The notes under the pieces are model-generated. The model saw only the letters and a program-made list of their open reading frames with translations, was not told the DNA's origin and did not search any database. From Planctomycetota bacterium (lineage in GTDB: Bacteria > Planctomycetota > Phycisphaerae > Sedimentisphaerales > Anaerohalosphaeraceae): DNA of 44,656 bases. Every line of letters begins with the position of its first letter. Position 1 is the stretch's first letter. The translations under genes were made by a program, and so were the position numbers. Of this stretch, positions 24,618 through 32,261 are shown piece after piece. The stretch covers positions 1-44,656 of the forward strand of contig JAKPDO010000007.1 of assembly GCA_029552545.1 (NCBI GenBank). The letters are read 5' to 3'.

Positions 24618-24875
24618 ATGCAAAAAACCTGCACACTAATCGAACAGTGCCAGTTTTTGATTCAGAACGAAGAAAATATGCCCAAGCTGAGAAACCTGTT
24701 CCGGGAACGCTACTGTTTAGGGTCATTTGATCAATGTGCCCGCTATCAAGTCGCCATGGCCCTCGGCATTCGGACTGTACCGGAATATATGCTGCCGACT
24801 CAAAATGAATGGGCCTGTCAAATCATTCAGGAATTCAAATCTGAAAAAGAAGCCCCGATAAGCCAAACCTCCTGA
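24618..24875 (+). CDS. Four-cysteine small protein, paralogue 3 (85 aa)
   Basis: An 85-aa protein with C5-x5-C11-x21-C33-x6-C40. It shares CARYQVA and VPEYMLPTQNEWACQII with the other two copies. The first cysteine pair is shifted by one residue. AAGGAAG lies 8 nt before the ATG; earlier in-frame starts are not supported. Unlike copies 1 and 2 it has no TTGCC-N17-TACAAT promoter, but an 8-bp palindrome sits 100 bp upstream. It interrupts the ABC-ATPase/GNAT pair on the opposite strand and ends at a strong double hairpin. Confidence 0.75.
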   Translation: MQKTCTLIEQCQFLIQNEENMPKLRNLFRERYCLGSFDQCARYQVAMALGIRTVPEYMLPTQNEWACQIIQEFKSEKEAPISQTS

Positions 24876-24915
24876 TTTGTTTTCCGGTCAAGATTTCAGC
24901 CCTCGCCTGCGTATC

Positions 24916-24973
24916 GCCGCCTGGCTGACCTTCGGGTCGTCAGGCGGCATACCTTTTTCAAAAAGGTTTTTTT
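24916..24973 (+). terminator. Double-hairpin terminator, UUCG-capped
   Basis: Arms GCCGCCTG (24916-24923) and CAGGCGGC (24941-24948) enclose GACC-TTCG-GGTC. A second hairpin, ACCTTTTT/AAAAAGGT (24951-24958, 24960-24967), and a T run follow. The T-rich part overlaps the last codons of the converging ABC-ATPase gene, whose KKPF end is encoded by it. The element may stop transcripts from both sides. Confidence 0.75.
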
Positions 24974-25611
24974 AAACGGAAATTCAGCACTTCCACGTGA
25001 GCAGCCGCATCCAGTCGGAGCCAGATATCGGGTGCAAAGTAAGGGGCCAATTCATCCCGTGCAGATGCAGCGAACAGCGTTTGTCGGCGCTGCCGAATGA
25101 GATGCGCCGTCTGGAGAGCCAGCATTGCAGCACCGGGAAGGTCCAGGGCGGTACCGAATTCATCGGCAAACAGCCACGGCCTCCCGGCTAAAACGGCACG
25201 AAGGAGACGATACCGAAACTGCTGGCCGGTGCTCAGATGCGCCGGAGCCCGCAAAAGTGCAAAGACATCTCCTAACCCCACCCGAGACAGAAGACCAACC
25301 GCCTCTTCCAGCGGTCCCCCTACACAATCAATCACACTGCGGTCGGATTCAAGGACAATATCTTCCAGCCAAAGCCGCGACTCGGCAGGCGTCTGCTGAT
25401 AGAATTGACGCAGTAGCAGGGTTTTGCCGATTCCGGACGGGCCTGTGAGCAGACAAATCTGCCCCGCAGCCGCCTCGATAACAATCGGGACCGATTCGGA
25501 ATGCTCCTTCAAATCCAGACGGTCCAACCCAAAGCATCGCATCAGTTCCTCTGTCCGCGGACTCCGTCGAGCGAATTGCGGAGCTTTTGTTGTTCCCGTC
25601 AGCCGCATCAT
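24958..25611 (-). CDS. ABC-type ATPase, stand-alone relative of COG2401
   Basis: A 217-aa soluble ATPase. Walker A GPSGIGKT (57-64), signature LSTGQ (125-129) and Walker B with catalytic acid WLFADE (145-150) are complete. The stretches VIDCVG, EEAVGLLSRVGLGDVFALLRAPAHLSTGQQFRYRLLRAVL and FADEFGTALD are those of the COG2401 ATPase half rather than of transport ABC proteins, and no membrane partner is nearby. It overlaps the HTH gene by 4 bp (ATGA), so the two are translationally coupled. The GNAT half lies 552 bp further on the same strand. The likely role is regulatory or nucleic-acid-linked, but this is not established. Confidence 0.8.
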   Translation of the reverse strand: MMRLTGTTKAPQFARRSPRTEELMRCFGLDRLDLKEHSESVPIVIEAAAGQICLLTGPSGIGKTLLLRQFYQQTPAESRLWLEDIVLESDRSVIDCVGGPLEEAVGLLSRVGLGDVFALLRAPAHLSTGQQFRYRLLRAVLAGRPWLFADEFGTALDLPGAAMLALQTAHLIRQRRQTLFAASARDELAPYFAPDIWLRLDAAAHVEVLNFRLKKPF

Positions 25612-26090
25612 CGCCGCCCTTCCGCTGCAGCAGTCAAACTGAAATTGCTGAAGACCTTTTGCCGGTCAATGAAAGCCGTCATTGTCTCCAGATGGCGGTT
25701 CAGGGCATAAAGAGAAATGCGATGGAACCGCGCCAGCCAACGGCGGCTTTTCTTCCGGACAAAATAGTGACGGGCGATACTCATCTGCAGCGGGGTCAAC
25801 TCGCTGCGGCATCGCAGACAAATCTGATACTCCGGGGAAAAAAGACCCTCCACGAGCGAGCGAATCCGCCTGGCCACCGTGGAAGGATTTTGTCCGAGGA
25901 CGGCGGCAATTTTACGGATGGACATCCCCTGCTCATAGACCATTTCCAGCAGGAGCCGTTCGGGTTTGTCAAGCCACTCGAGCCGCCGGCAGATTTGTTC
26001 GGCCGCATCCCGAACAGCTTCCCTGTTCCCCCGAAACCCGACCGGCAAATCGGCCCAATTCTGCAAAGCTCCCGCTCGTAAGCAGCCCAT
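25608..26090 (-). CDS. Sigma-70 region 4-like HTH protein
   Basis: A 160-aa protein. Residues of about 45-95 form a sigma-region-4/LuxR-like helix-turn-helix: KPERLLLEMVYEQGMSIRKIAAVLGQNPSTVARRIRSLVEGL. A Cys pair (CLRC) and a second helical segment with RRWLARFHRISLYALNRHLE follow. No sigma region 2 is present, so it is a small DNA-binding regulator rather than a full sigma factor. The ATG at 26090 has AAAGGAG 5 nt upstream; a TTG at 26114 is less likely. It is first in the operon with the ABC ATPase and has a good promoter at 26140-26167. Confidence 0.7.
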   Translation of the reverse strand: MGCLRAGALQNWADLPVGFRGNREAVRDAAEQICRRLEWLDKPERLLLEMVYEQGMSIRKIAAVLGQNPSTVARRIRSLVEGLFSPEYQICLRCRSELTPLQMSIARHYFVRKKSRRWLARFHRISLYALNRHLETMTAFIDRQKVFSNFSLTAAAEGRR

Positions 26091-26139
26091 TTGTTCTCCT
26101 TTCTGCCGCCTCAAATCCTCAACTTTTTACACATCGGAT

Positions 26140-26167
26140 ATTGTATTATATTTATTAAAACTGTCAA
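26140..26167 (-). promoter_or_regulatory. sigma70 promoter of the HTH/ABC-ATPase operon
   Basis: On the minus strand a consensus TTGACA (26167-26162), a 16-bp A+T-rich spacer and TACAAT (26145-26140). The leader to ATG 26090 is about 40 nt. Confidence 0.65.
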
Positions 26168-26242
26168 GAAATATGTTTGATATTTATCTAACATTTTTTT
26201 CAAAATACAAATGCCGGACCCTCGCCTATTCAAAAAAGCTGA

Positions 26243-26518
26243 TTAATCGACCTTCAAAACCGAATTCAGCGTCCCGTAGGGATTAAAGGTATAAGCCCCG
26301 TTGTCTTTGTCTTCCATCCAGTTGCCGTCCACAAGGAACTTATACTCATAGTACCCGGCTGCCAGGGGGATTGTCAGGGTGTATTCGCCGTTTTTCTGTT
26401 TGGTCATCGTTTGCGGTTTCCACTGATTGAATGAGCCGGCCAACGCCACCTTCTGCACCTTGCCGGTCGGTTTGTAAACGAAACAAAACTCGCCTTTTTT
26501 CTTTCCTGATTTAACCAT
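26243..26518 (-). CDS. Stand-alone CBM48/AMPK-beta-like glycogen-binding domain protein
   Basis: A 91-aa protein that is essentially one early-set domain: EFCFVYKPTGKVQKVALAGSFNQWKPQTM, GEYTLTIPLAAGYYEYKFLVDGNWMED, ending NPYGTLNSVLKVD. The W in SFNQW, the GYYEYKF strand and the final asparagine/valine pattern are AMPK-beta/CBM48 hallmarks for binding alpha-glucan. AAGGGAG precedes the chosen ATG 26518; ATG 26536 is possible. It is cytoplasmic, with no catalytic domain, so it may tether a partner to glycogen or starch granules. Confidence 0.9.
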   Translation of the reverse strand: MVKSGKKKGEFCFVYKPTGKVQKVALAGSFNQWKPQTMTKQKNGEYTLTIPLAAGYYEYKFLVDGNWMEDKDNGAYTFNPYGTLNSVLKVD

Positions 26519-27021
26519 ATCAGACACTCCCTTCATCTGTTGACTGGTTTTCGCTCCCTGCTTTGGCGGTGTTTGAAAAAAAACAACCCCGCCTTTTTCA
26601 TCATAGTTTCCGCAGATACAAAGGCAAGGAGAAATTCCCTTTTCGTTTTTCTGCGCTTTCTACTTCAGAACAGTCCCAAATGTTCACCGTTTTTATCCAA
26701 AACCCTCCTGTTTGTTCTATAAAGCAGCATTTTTTGCTAAAAATTTAACAGGAAACCAGTGAGAAATCCCCGTTAAAAACCAAAGAACCTCCACAGAATC
26801 CGAAAACGAAAATTCCCTTTTTTCTCCAAACGTATCCAGAAACCGGATTTATATAAGTGTTTGTTAATACAAGAGATAGAGGCATATAGAGCTCCAAAAG
26901 GTCTTTTGTCTGACTCCAAAGCACAAAAAAGACGCAGAAAAAAAGAAAAAATCAGAAAAAGAAGAAACAAAAAAGACGATTATTTATCAATATTTAATGA
27001 AGAATTCATCACCCTCCTCCG

Positions 27022-27059
27022 AAGCCAGATTTCGCTCTCGAGCGGATCTGGCTTTTGTT
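27022..27059 (+). terminator. Plus-strand intrinsic terminator without an upstream gene
   Basis: Arms AAGCCAGAT (27022-27030) and ATCTGGCTT (27046-27054), with CGCT/AGCG pairing inside, followed by a T-rich run only on the plus strand. The nearest plus-strand coding region upstream is small gene 3, more than 2 kb away and already terminated. Confidence 0.7.
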
Positions 27060-27164
27060 TTTGAGTGTCTCCTTTCTCAAAAAAGGGAAAATTTTTTGTT
27101 CCCGCGCTTGACAAATCTCCCGCCGGACGGTTCAGTAAACTCCGGCAGTAACGGTGGAGGGTGC

Positions 27165-27196
27165 GGCCCATAGCGCCAGGAGAGGAGCTGTGGGCC
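27165..27196 (+). other. Stable stem in the leader of the histidine kinase gene
   Basis: GGCCCATAGC (27165-27174) pairs with GCTGTGGGCC (27187-27196), 10 bp with one G-U, over a purine-rich GGAGAGGA loop. It lies 128 bp before the kinase ATG and has no T tract. CCGGA/TCCGG flanks it on the 5' side. The region could be a structured leader or small RNA; no known family is recognised. Confidence 0.4.
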
Positions 27197-27323
27197 GGCT
27201 CTTTGCGCCAATCCCCTCTCTTCTCCCCGGTCAGGTCAAATTCTTTGAACATAGACAAGTTGCGTCTTGCAGTTTCTCCCAAAAACAGATATAAAAAATA
27301 AGAGAAATTCCCGGAGTTTGCTG

Positions 27324-29336
27324 ATGATAGAACCGGAAGAATCCGAAAACCTTCAGAAAGCGTCTCTCCCCATTCTCTCGAACAACTGTCCCTATTTTGA
27401 CGCTTCTTCCGGCTGTTCGGTTCAAAAAATCATAGAGGAGCTGGCTCGTACCCGCCTTCAGGCCGAAGAAAATGAGCAGAAATTCCGGGCTCTTTTTGAA
27501 AACGCTTCGGACGGGATTATGCTGCTGGACTGCCGGACCCGCCGCTTCCTGATGCCCAATCAGCAGATGTGCCGGATGCTCGGCTGTACCGCCGAAGAAA
27601 TTGAGCAGCTGACCCTCTTGGATATTCTTCCGCCGAATGTCCATGAATCGGCTCTTGGACACTTTGAACAGCTGGCCGCAGGCCGTCCGCAACAGGTTTC
27701 CGCCCAATCCATCCGGCGCAAAGACGGGCAGATTTTCTACGCAGATATCTCCGCCGCCCTGTTTTGGCTGAACGGCGCCCCCTACGCCGTCGGGATTTTT
27801 CGGGACGTAACAGAAAAAAAGCGGCATCAGGAAGAACAGGCCCGACGCCAGCAGGAGCTGGATGCCGTCTTTCAGGCGGTCCCGGTGGGCATCAGCCATG
27901 TGAAAAACCGCATCTTCCTCCGTGTCAATCAAATCTTCTGCAACCTCATCGGATATTCGGCGGAAGAATTAATCGGACGAGATACTTCCTGCCTGTACCG
28001 TTCGAAAGAGGAATTTGACCTATGGGGGCGGTCGCTGTATTCGCGTCTTCAGGCGGCGGGAGAAGTGATGGACGAATTGACCTTTCGACACAAAGACGGC
28101 CATCTGCTTTCCGTGCTGCTGCGAGGGGTTTATCTGGACCCGCAGGACCGCTCCAAAGGAGAACTCTTCGCCCTGACGGACATCACGGACCGCAAACAAG
28201 CTGAACGGGCCCTGCAGTTTACGCAGTTCGCTGTGGACCATTTGACCACGCCGATGTATTGGCTGGATTCCAATCTTCGACTCATCCGGGTAAATGAGGC
28301 CGCCTGCCGCACCCTCGGCTACACGGAGGAAGAACTGCTGCAAATGTCGATTCTGGACATTGACCCGGTTTACTCGAAAGACAAAGCGGCACAAGTGTGG
28401 GCTACAATGAAGCAAACAGGTTCCCTGCGTCTGGAAAGCATGCACAAAACCAAAGACGGACGGGTCTTTCCGGTCGAAATCGTCAGCAGTTATCTGAATT
28501 ATGAAGGGCAGGAATACCACTGTGCCTTTGCGCAGGATATTTCCGAGCGAAAGGCCGCCGAAAACGCCCGGGAAAAACTGCTGCGGGAACTTCGAACCAA
28601 AAACGAAGAACTGGAAAGTGTTGTTTTCGTGGCTTCTCATGATTTGCGCGGGCCGCTGGTGAACATTGAGGGCTTTGCCGGTGAGATTCGGCGGGCACTG
28701 GAAGAAATGAAAACCCTTTTGGAGAAGGCGGGGCTGCCGCCGGAAACAAACGAACGGCTTCAGGAGCTTCTCCAGAAAGATATCGGCGAATCCCTGCACT
28801 TTATCTCGGCCGGCACGGCCAAAATGGATTCCCTGCTGAGCGGTCTGCTTCGGCTTTCCCGGGTCGGGACCGCCACGATTCGGATTGAACGGATTCGGAT
28901 GAACTCCCTTCTTCAACTGGTCCTGGGGGCCATGCGGTATGAGATTCGCCGGCTGGGGGCCCAGATTCATCTGGACACCCTTCCGGATTGTCTGGGGGAT
29001 GCTGTTCAAGTCAACCAGGTCTTCAGCAATCTGATAGACAATGCCCTGAAATACCGCCGTCCGGAAGAACCTGTCCGGATTTGGATTACCGGACAAATTC
29101 AGGGGGATGAAGTTATTTATACAATCCAGGATAATGGAATAGGCATTGCCAAAGAACACCACGAGAAGATTTTTGAAATCTTTCATCGCCTCAATCCGGA
29201 CGGCCCGCAAAAAGGCGAAGGGCTCGGATTGACAATTGTGCGTCGGATTCTGGACCGGCTGGATGGGCGAATCTGGGTGGAATCTGAACTGGGGGCGGGG
29301 GCTTCTTTTTTTGTGTCTCTTCCTGCGGTCCGATAA
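27324..29336 (+). CDS. Soluble three-PAS sensor histidine kinase
   Basis: A 670-aa cytoplasmic kinase. PAS1 (FRALFENASDGIMLLD, about 50-170), PAS2 (LDAVFQAVPVGISHVKNR, about 180-295), PAS3 (TQFAVDHLTTPMYWLD, about 300-415). The HisKA phospho-acceptor is H439 in ASHDLRGPL. The HATPase has N box NLIDNALKYR, G1 DNGIGIA, F box FEIFHRL and G2 GEGLGLTIV. There are no membrane segments and no receiver domain, so the signal is intracellular or diffusible. No response regulator lies next to it, which makes it an orphan in this window. ATG 27324 has GGAG 9 nt upstream. A 130-nt leader contains a strong stem. Confidence 0.92.
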   Translation: MIEPEESENLQKASLPILSNNCPYFDASSGCSVQKIIEELARTRLQAEENEQKFRALFENASDGIMLLDCRTRRFLMPNQQMCRMLGCTAEEIEQLTLLDILPPNVHESALGHFEQLAAGRPQQVSAQSIRRKDGQIFYADISAALFWLNGAPYAVGIFRDVTEKKRHQEEQARRQQELDAVFQAVPVGISHVKNRIFLRVNQIFCNLIGYSAEELIGRDTSCLYRSKEEFDLWGRSLYSRLQAAGEVMDELTFRHKDGHLLSVLLRGVYLDPQDRSKGELFALTDITDRKQAERALQFTQFAVDHLTTPMYWLDSNLRLIRVNEAACRTLGYTEEELLQMSILDIDPVYSKDKAAQVWATMKQTGSLRLESMHKTKDGRVFPVEIVSSYLNYEGQEYHCAFAQDISERKAAENAREKLLRELRTKNEELESVVFVASHDLRGPLVNIEGFAGEIRRALEEMKTLLEKAGLPPETNERLQELLQKDIGESLHFISAGTAKMDSLLSGLLRLSRVGTATIRIERIRMNSLLQLVLGAMRYEIRRLGAQIHLDTLPDCLGDAVQVNQVFSNLIDNALKYRRPEEPVRIWITGQIQGDEVIYTIQDNGIGIAKEHHEKIFEIFHRLNPDGPQKGEGLGLTIVRRILDRLDGRIWVESELGAGASFFVSLPAVR

Positions 29337-29596
29337 TCTCCCTCGTTGGGGAAGGTTAGCTGTTTTCAATATTAAAAAAAGGGAAAAATCAGCAAAAAAG
29401 CGACGATTTCTCTTATGTTTTCAGGCCTGACAGCCGACATAAGGAAAAGCGGAGAATATGCGCAAATAAGGCAAAAATTTTTTTCAAAAAACGCCGCGGG
29501 CTTCCAACATTTTGTATAGTTTGTTTGAGAAGTCTTCGGTAAAATGGCAAGGTAAACAATCTGCGCCCAGCCGAAGCAGTAACGGGGAGAAGAATT

Positions 29597-29929
29597 ATGA
29601 AACCTATCCCAATTTTCATTTTGGCTGTCGCAGGGATCGCACTGATAGGCAGCGGATGCGGAACGTCGGATTTCCGCGCCCAATGGGCTCAAGACCGCTG
29701 CGAGCGGGTTCTGGCTCAGGCGCGTCTGGAGGCCGTACAGGAACTGATGGCCGCCGGACAAACCGAACAGGCCCAGCAAGTCCTCTCACGCTATCTTCCG
29801 GAAGCGGCCCTTCCCATCAGCAGCACACCTCTGATGGCCGCAGAGGATGACGGGAAAGAGGAGGTCCCCTCCCAATACGCCCGTCTGAACCTCGAAAGCG
29901 AACTGGAAGCGCAAAATCAGACCTGGTAA
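29597..29929 (+). CDS. Small putative lipoprotein
   Basis: A 110-aa protein with a signal peptide (IFILAVAGIALIGSGC). The lipobox is imperfect (IGSG-C), so lipidation is probable but not certain. The mature part is helical and charged (ARLEAVQELMAAGQTEQAQQVLSRYL), then a low-complexity acidic tail. No family is recognised. GGGAGAAG lies 4-10 nt before the ATG. It is monocistronic, with about 200 bp to the next gene. Confidence 0.7.
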   Translation: MKPIPIFILAVAGIALIGSGCGTSDFRAQWAQDRCERVLAQARLEAVQELMAAGQTEQAQQVLSRYLPEAALPISSTPLMAAEDDGKEEVPSQYARLNLESELEAQNQTW

Positions 29930-30134
29930 TGGTCTGATGGAGCAGGCGACCCTTACGGCGCACAAAACGGTTTAAGCAAACCGGTGCAGGATTTCCCGGC
30001 AGAAGGGGAATCCTTAATTTTTTGCGCTCCATCGAAATCCATTCCGAAACCGGAAATCCCCTTTTCAAACGAGCGGTCTTATGGTTCATTATCTGAATGA
30101 AGGAATGAACTTCGGATGATGGAAAGGAACGGGA

Positions 30135-30539
30135 ATGAGCGGGAGCAAATTCTTTTTTGGGGTATTGAGCGCGCTTTTGCTGGCCGCGGGCTGCGAAATG
30201 GTCGGGCAGCCCAAGAAACTGACCGCCGGTCCGCAAGTGGCCCACTGTGTCTTTTTTACGCTGCACAATAACTCCATTTACGCCAAACAGCAGCTGGTCC
30301 GGGATGCTTATGCCTGGCTTCGCAGCCACGAGGGGGTGGTGTATTTCGCGGCGGGCGAGCGGGCGGTCCAGATGCAGCGTCCGGTGAATGATATGGCCTT
30401 TGATGTGAGCGTGCTGATTGTCTTTGACAGCATCGCCGCATACGACGCCTACCAAACCTCCAAAAAGCACCTCGAATTCATCCAGCGGAACGAGGCCAAC
30501 TGGAAACAGGTCCGGGTGTTTGATTCCCTGATTCAGTAA
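30135..30539 (+). CDS. Dabb (stress-responsive A/B barrel) domain lipoprotein
   Basis: A 134-aa protein. The signal peptide ends in a clear lipobox, LAAG-C20. The mature domain starts VAHCVFFTLHNNS and ends YDAYQTSKKHLEFIQRNEANWKQVRVFDSLIQ, which is the Dabb dimeric alpha/beta-barrel fold (H-V-x-F strand, D-x-Y-x-x-H-x-x-F helix). Other Dabb proteins include stress proteins and a plant cyclase. An anchored version is common in planctomycetes and has no known substrate. AAAGGAACGGG precedes the ATG. Confidence 0.85.
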   Translation: MSGSKFFFGVLSALLLAAGCEMVGQPKKLTAGPQVAHCVFFTLHNNSIYAKQQLVRDAYAWLRSHEGVVYFAAGERAVQMQRPVNDMAFDVSVLIVFDSIAAYDAYQTSKKHLEFIQRNEANWKQVRVFDSLIQ

Positions 30540-30623
30540 GCAGCTTCCTCCGGAAGCGGAAGGACTTGCTTTCGGGGACGATGAATGCTATGCTGAATAT
30601 AGTTTTTTTGAGGAGGACAGGAG

Positions 30624-32171
30624 ATGAAAAGTCGATATTTTGGGGTGGGGTTTTTCCTTTTGGTGGTGTCTGCACTCGTTTCCGCAACGGCGCTGGATGA
30701 TTACGTCGCAATGCCGGATGCGGCGTATTCCTGGGCCCAGGTCGGCAGCGGCCAGTTTGACTTGAACACTTTAACTACGGCTTATACACTACGCCTGAAC
30801 TCTCAGCAGTGGCGCAGCAGCTTGGAGGTCGAATCGGGCCAGGTGGTCTGGCAGCACTGGGTGACCGTAATTATCCCTTCCCCCCTTCTGGGCCCAACGA
30901 AAACCACAGGTTTAATCCTCATCAGCGGCGGCAGCACGAATGACCCCGCCCCGGCCGCAGACAGCCGGCTGCGACAGCTTTCGGCGGGGACCCGCTCGAT
31001 TGTTGTGGAACTGACGGCGGTGCCCAACCAGCCGATTCATTTTCTGGATGAGCCGTTTTCCCGCAGCGAGGATGAGATTATCGCCTATACGTGGGACAAA
31101 TTTCTCGACGGCGGCGACAATTTCTGGCCCGCCCAGCTGCCGATGGTCAAGTCGGTCAAGGCCTGTATGGATGCCGTGCAGGCCTTTGCCGCCTCGCAGG
31201 GCAAGACCGTGAACGGGTTCGTGCTGACCGGCGGGTCCAAACGCGGCTGGACGGCCTGGCTGACGGCGGCGGTGGACAGCCGGGTAAAGGCCGCTGCCCC
31301 CATCGTCATCGACCTGCTGAATATGGAGCACTCCTTTGCTCACCACTGGTCCTGCTATGGATTCTGGGCGGATGCGCTGGCCCCGTATGAACAGATGGGG
31401 ATTTTCGAGCGGTTTGATGCTCCCCGCACAAACGAGCTGCTGGAGATTGTGGACCCGTATCGCTACCGCAGCCGTCTGACCCTGCCCAAATACATTATCA
31501 CCGCCTCCGGCGATGATTTTTTTGTGAGCGATTCCTCCCAGTTTTATATCCACCAGCTGTCCGGGGAAACGTTTCTTCGGATTGTGCCGAACACCAACCA
31601 CTATCTGGACGGGGCTATGGAGACGGTTTTCGGAGGAATGGTGCCCTACTACGATGCCTTTCTGAACGGGGCAGCCCGGCCTGCTTTCAGCTGGACCCTG
31701 GAGGCGGACGGAACCATCCGCATTCAGACGGTCACCGCCCCCCGCTATGTGAAACTGTGGCAACTCACCAATCCCACAAGTCGGGATTTTCGGCTCCTGA
31801 CCACCGGCTCCAACTGGACTTCGACGGTTCTGACTAACCAGGGAGGCGGGGTGTACATCGGGCAGGTGCCCGTGCCGCCGCAGGGCTGGACGGCCTTTTT
31901 TGCGGAATTAACGTTCCCGGGACGCAATCTGGGGGGGACGGTCTTCGATTATGTCTTCACCACCGAAATGATGGTTCTGCCGGAGGTGCGGCCGTTTGAG
32001 GCCGACTTCAGCCGAGACCGAAGGACCGACCTGTCGGATTTGGTCATCTTCAGCGAATACTGGCTGACAGGCAATCCGTATCGGGATATGTACCCGCGTC
32101 GCGGCGGGGACGGACTGGTGAACCTGAACGACCTGGCCCTGTTCGGGCTCCACTGGCTTGAGGCCTTCTGA
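30624..32171 (+). CDS. PhoPQ-activated pathogenicity-related (PqaA-like) esterase-fold protein with dockerin-like end
   Basis: A 515-aa secreted protein. The signal peptide (VGFFLLVVSALVSATA) precedes the PF10142-type alpha/beta hydrolase: LDDYVAMPDAAYSW at the start, LILISGGS, LTGGS205KRGWTAWLTAAVD with the predicted nucleophile S205, ITASGDDFF and NTNHYLDG supplying acid and His. Residues 445-515 are two dockerin type I-like repeats (DFSRDRRTDLSDLVIFSEYWL; GDGLVNLNDLALFGLHWLEAF) of the sort that end many planctomycete secreted enzymes. GGAGGA lies 8 nt before the ATG. The enzymatic activity of the family is unproven. The shared C-terminal module links it to the glycoside hydrolase at 19607. 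Confidence 0.92.
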   Translation: MKSRYFGVGFFLLVVSALVSATALDDYVAMPDAAYSWAQVGSGQFDLNTLTTAYTLRLNSQQWRSSLEVESGQVVWQHWVTVIIPSPLLGPTKTTGLILISGGSTNDPAPAADSRLRQLSAGTRSIVVELTAVPNQPIHFLDEPFSRSEDEIIAYTWDKFLDGGDNFWPAQLPMVKSVKACMDAVQAFAASQGKTVNGFVLTGGSKRGWTAWLTAAVDSRVKAAAPIVIDLLNMEHSFAHHWSCYGFWADALAPYEQMGIFERFDAPRTNELLEIVDPYRYRSRLTLPKYIITASGDDFFVSDSSQFYIHQLSGETFLRIVPNTNHYLDGAMETVFGGMVPYYDAFLNGAARPAFSWTLEADGTIRIQTVTAPRYVKLWQLTNPTSRDFRLLTTGSNWTSTVLTNQGGGVYIGQVPVPPQGWTAFFAELTFPGRNLGGTVFDYVFTTEMMVLPEVRPFEADFSRDRRTDLSDLVIFSEYWLTGNPYRDMYPRRGGDGLVNLNDLALFGLHWLEAF

Positions 32172-32261
32172 CCGGCCGTTTGACGGAATGCCGCGTAAAA
32201 TAGTTGCACAAACGTTTCGTCCGGGGTATTTTTGTCTTTTTCAAACGACAAGGACTCGTCT

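Larger units (their letters stand above)
26540..27323. other. Gene-free 780-bp gap with an orphan terminator and a leader hairpin
   Basis: The stretch is A+T-rich up to about 27010 and G+C-rich after 27110. No frame has a start, Shine-Dalgarno and family match together. The frame 26861-27064 is a Lys/Arg-rich translation of an A-rich tract and runs through a terminator. The gap holds the terminator at 27022-27059 and the stem at 27165-27196 in front of the histidine kinase gene. A TTGACA at 27108 has no good -10. Confidence 0.6.

Noticed and set aside
26861..27064. Lys/Arg-rich 67-aa frame
   Set aside because: Translation of an A-rich tract that runs through a terminator hairpin; no RBS.
27210..27250. 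SRP RNA-like GGTCAGGTC word
   Set aside because: The conserved GGAAGGAAGCAGCC core does not follow; chance similarity.
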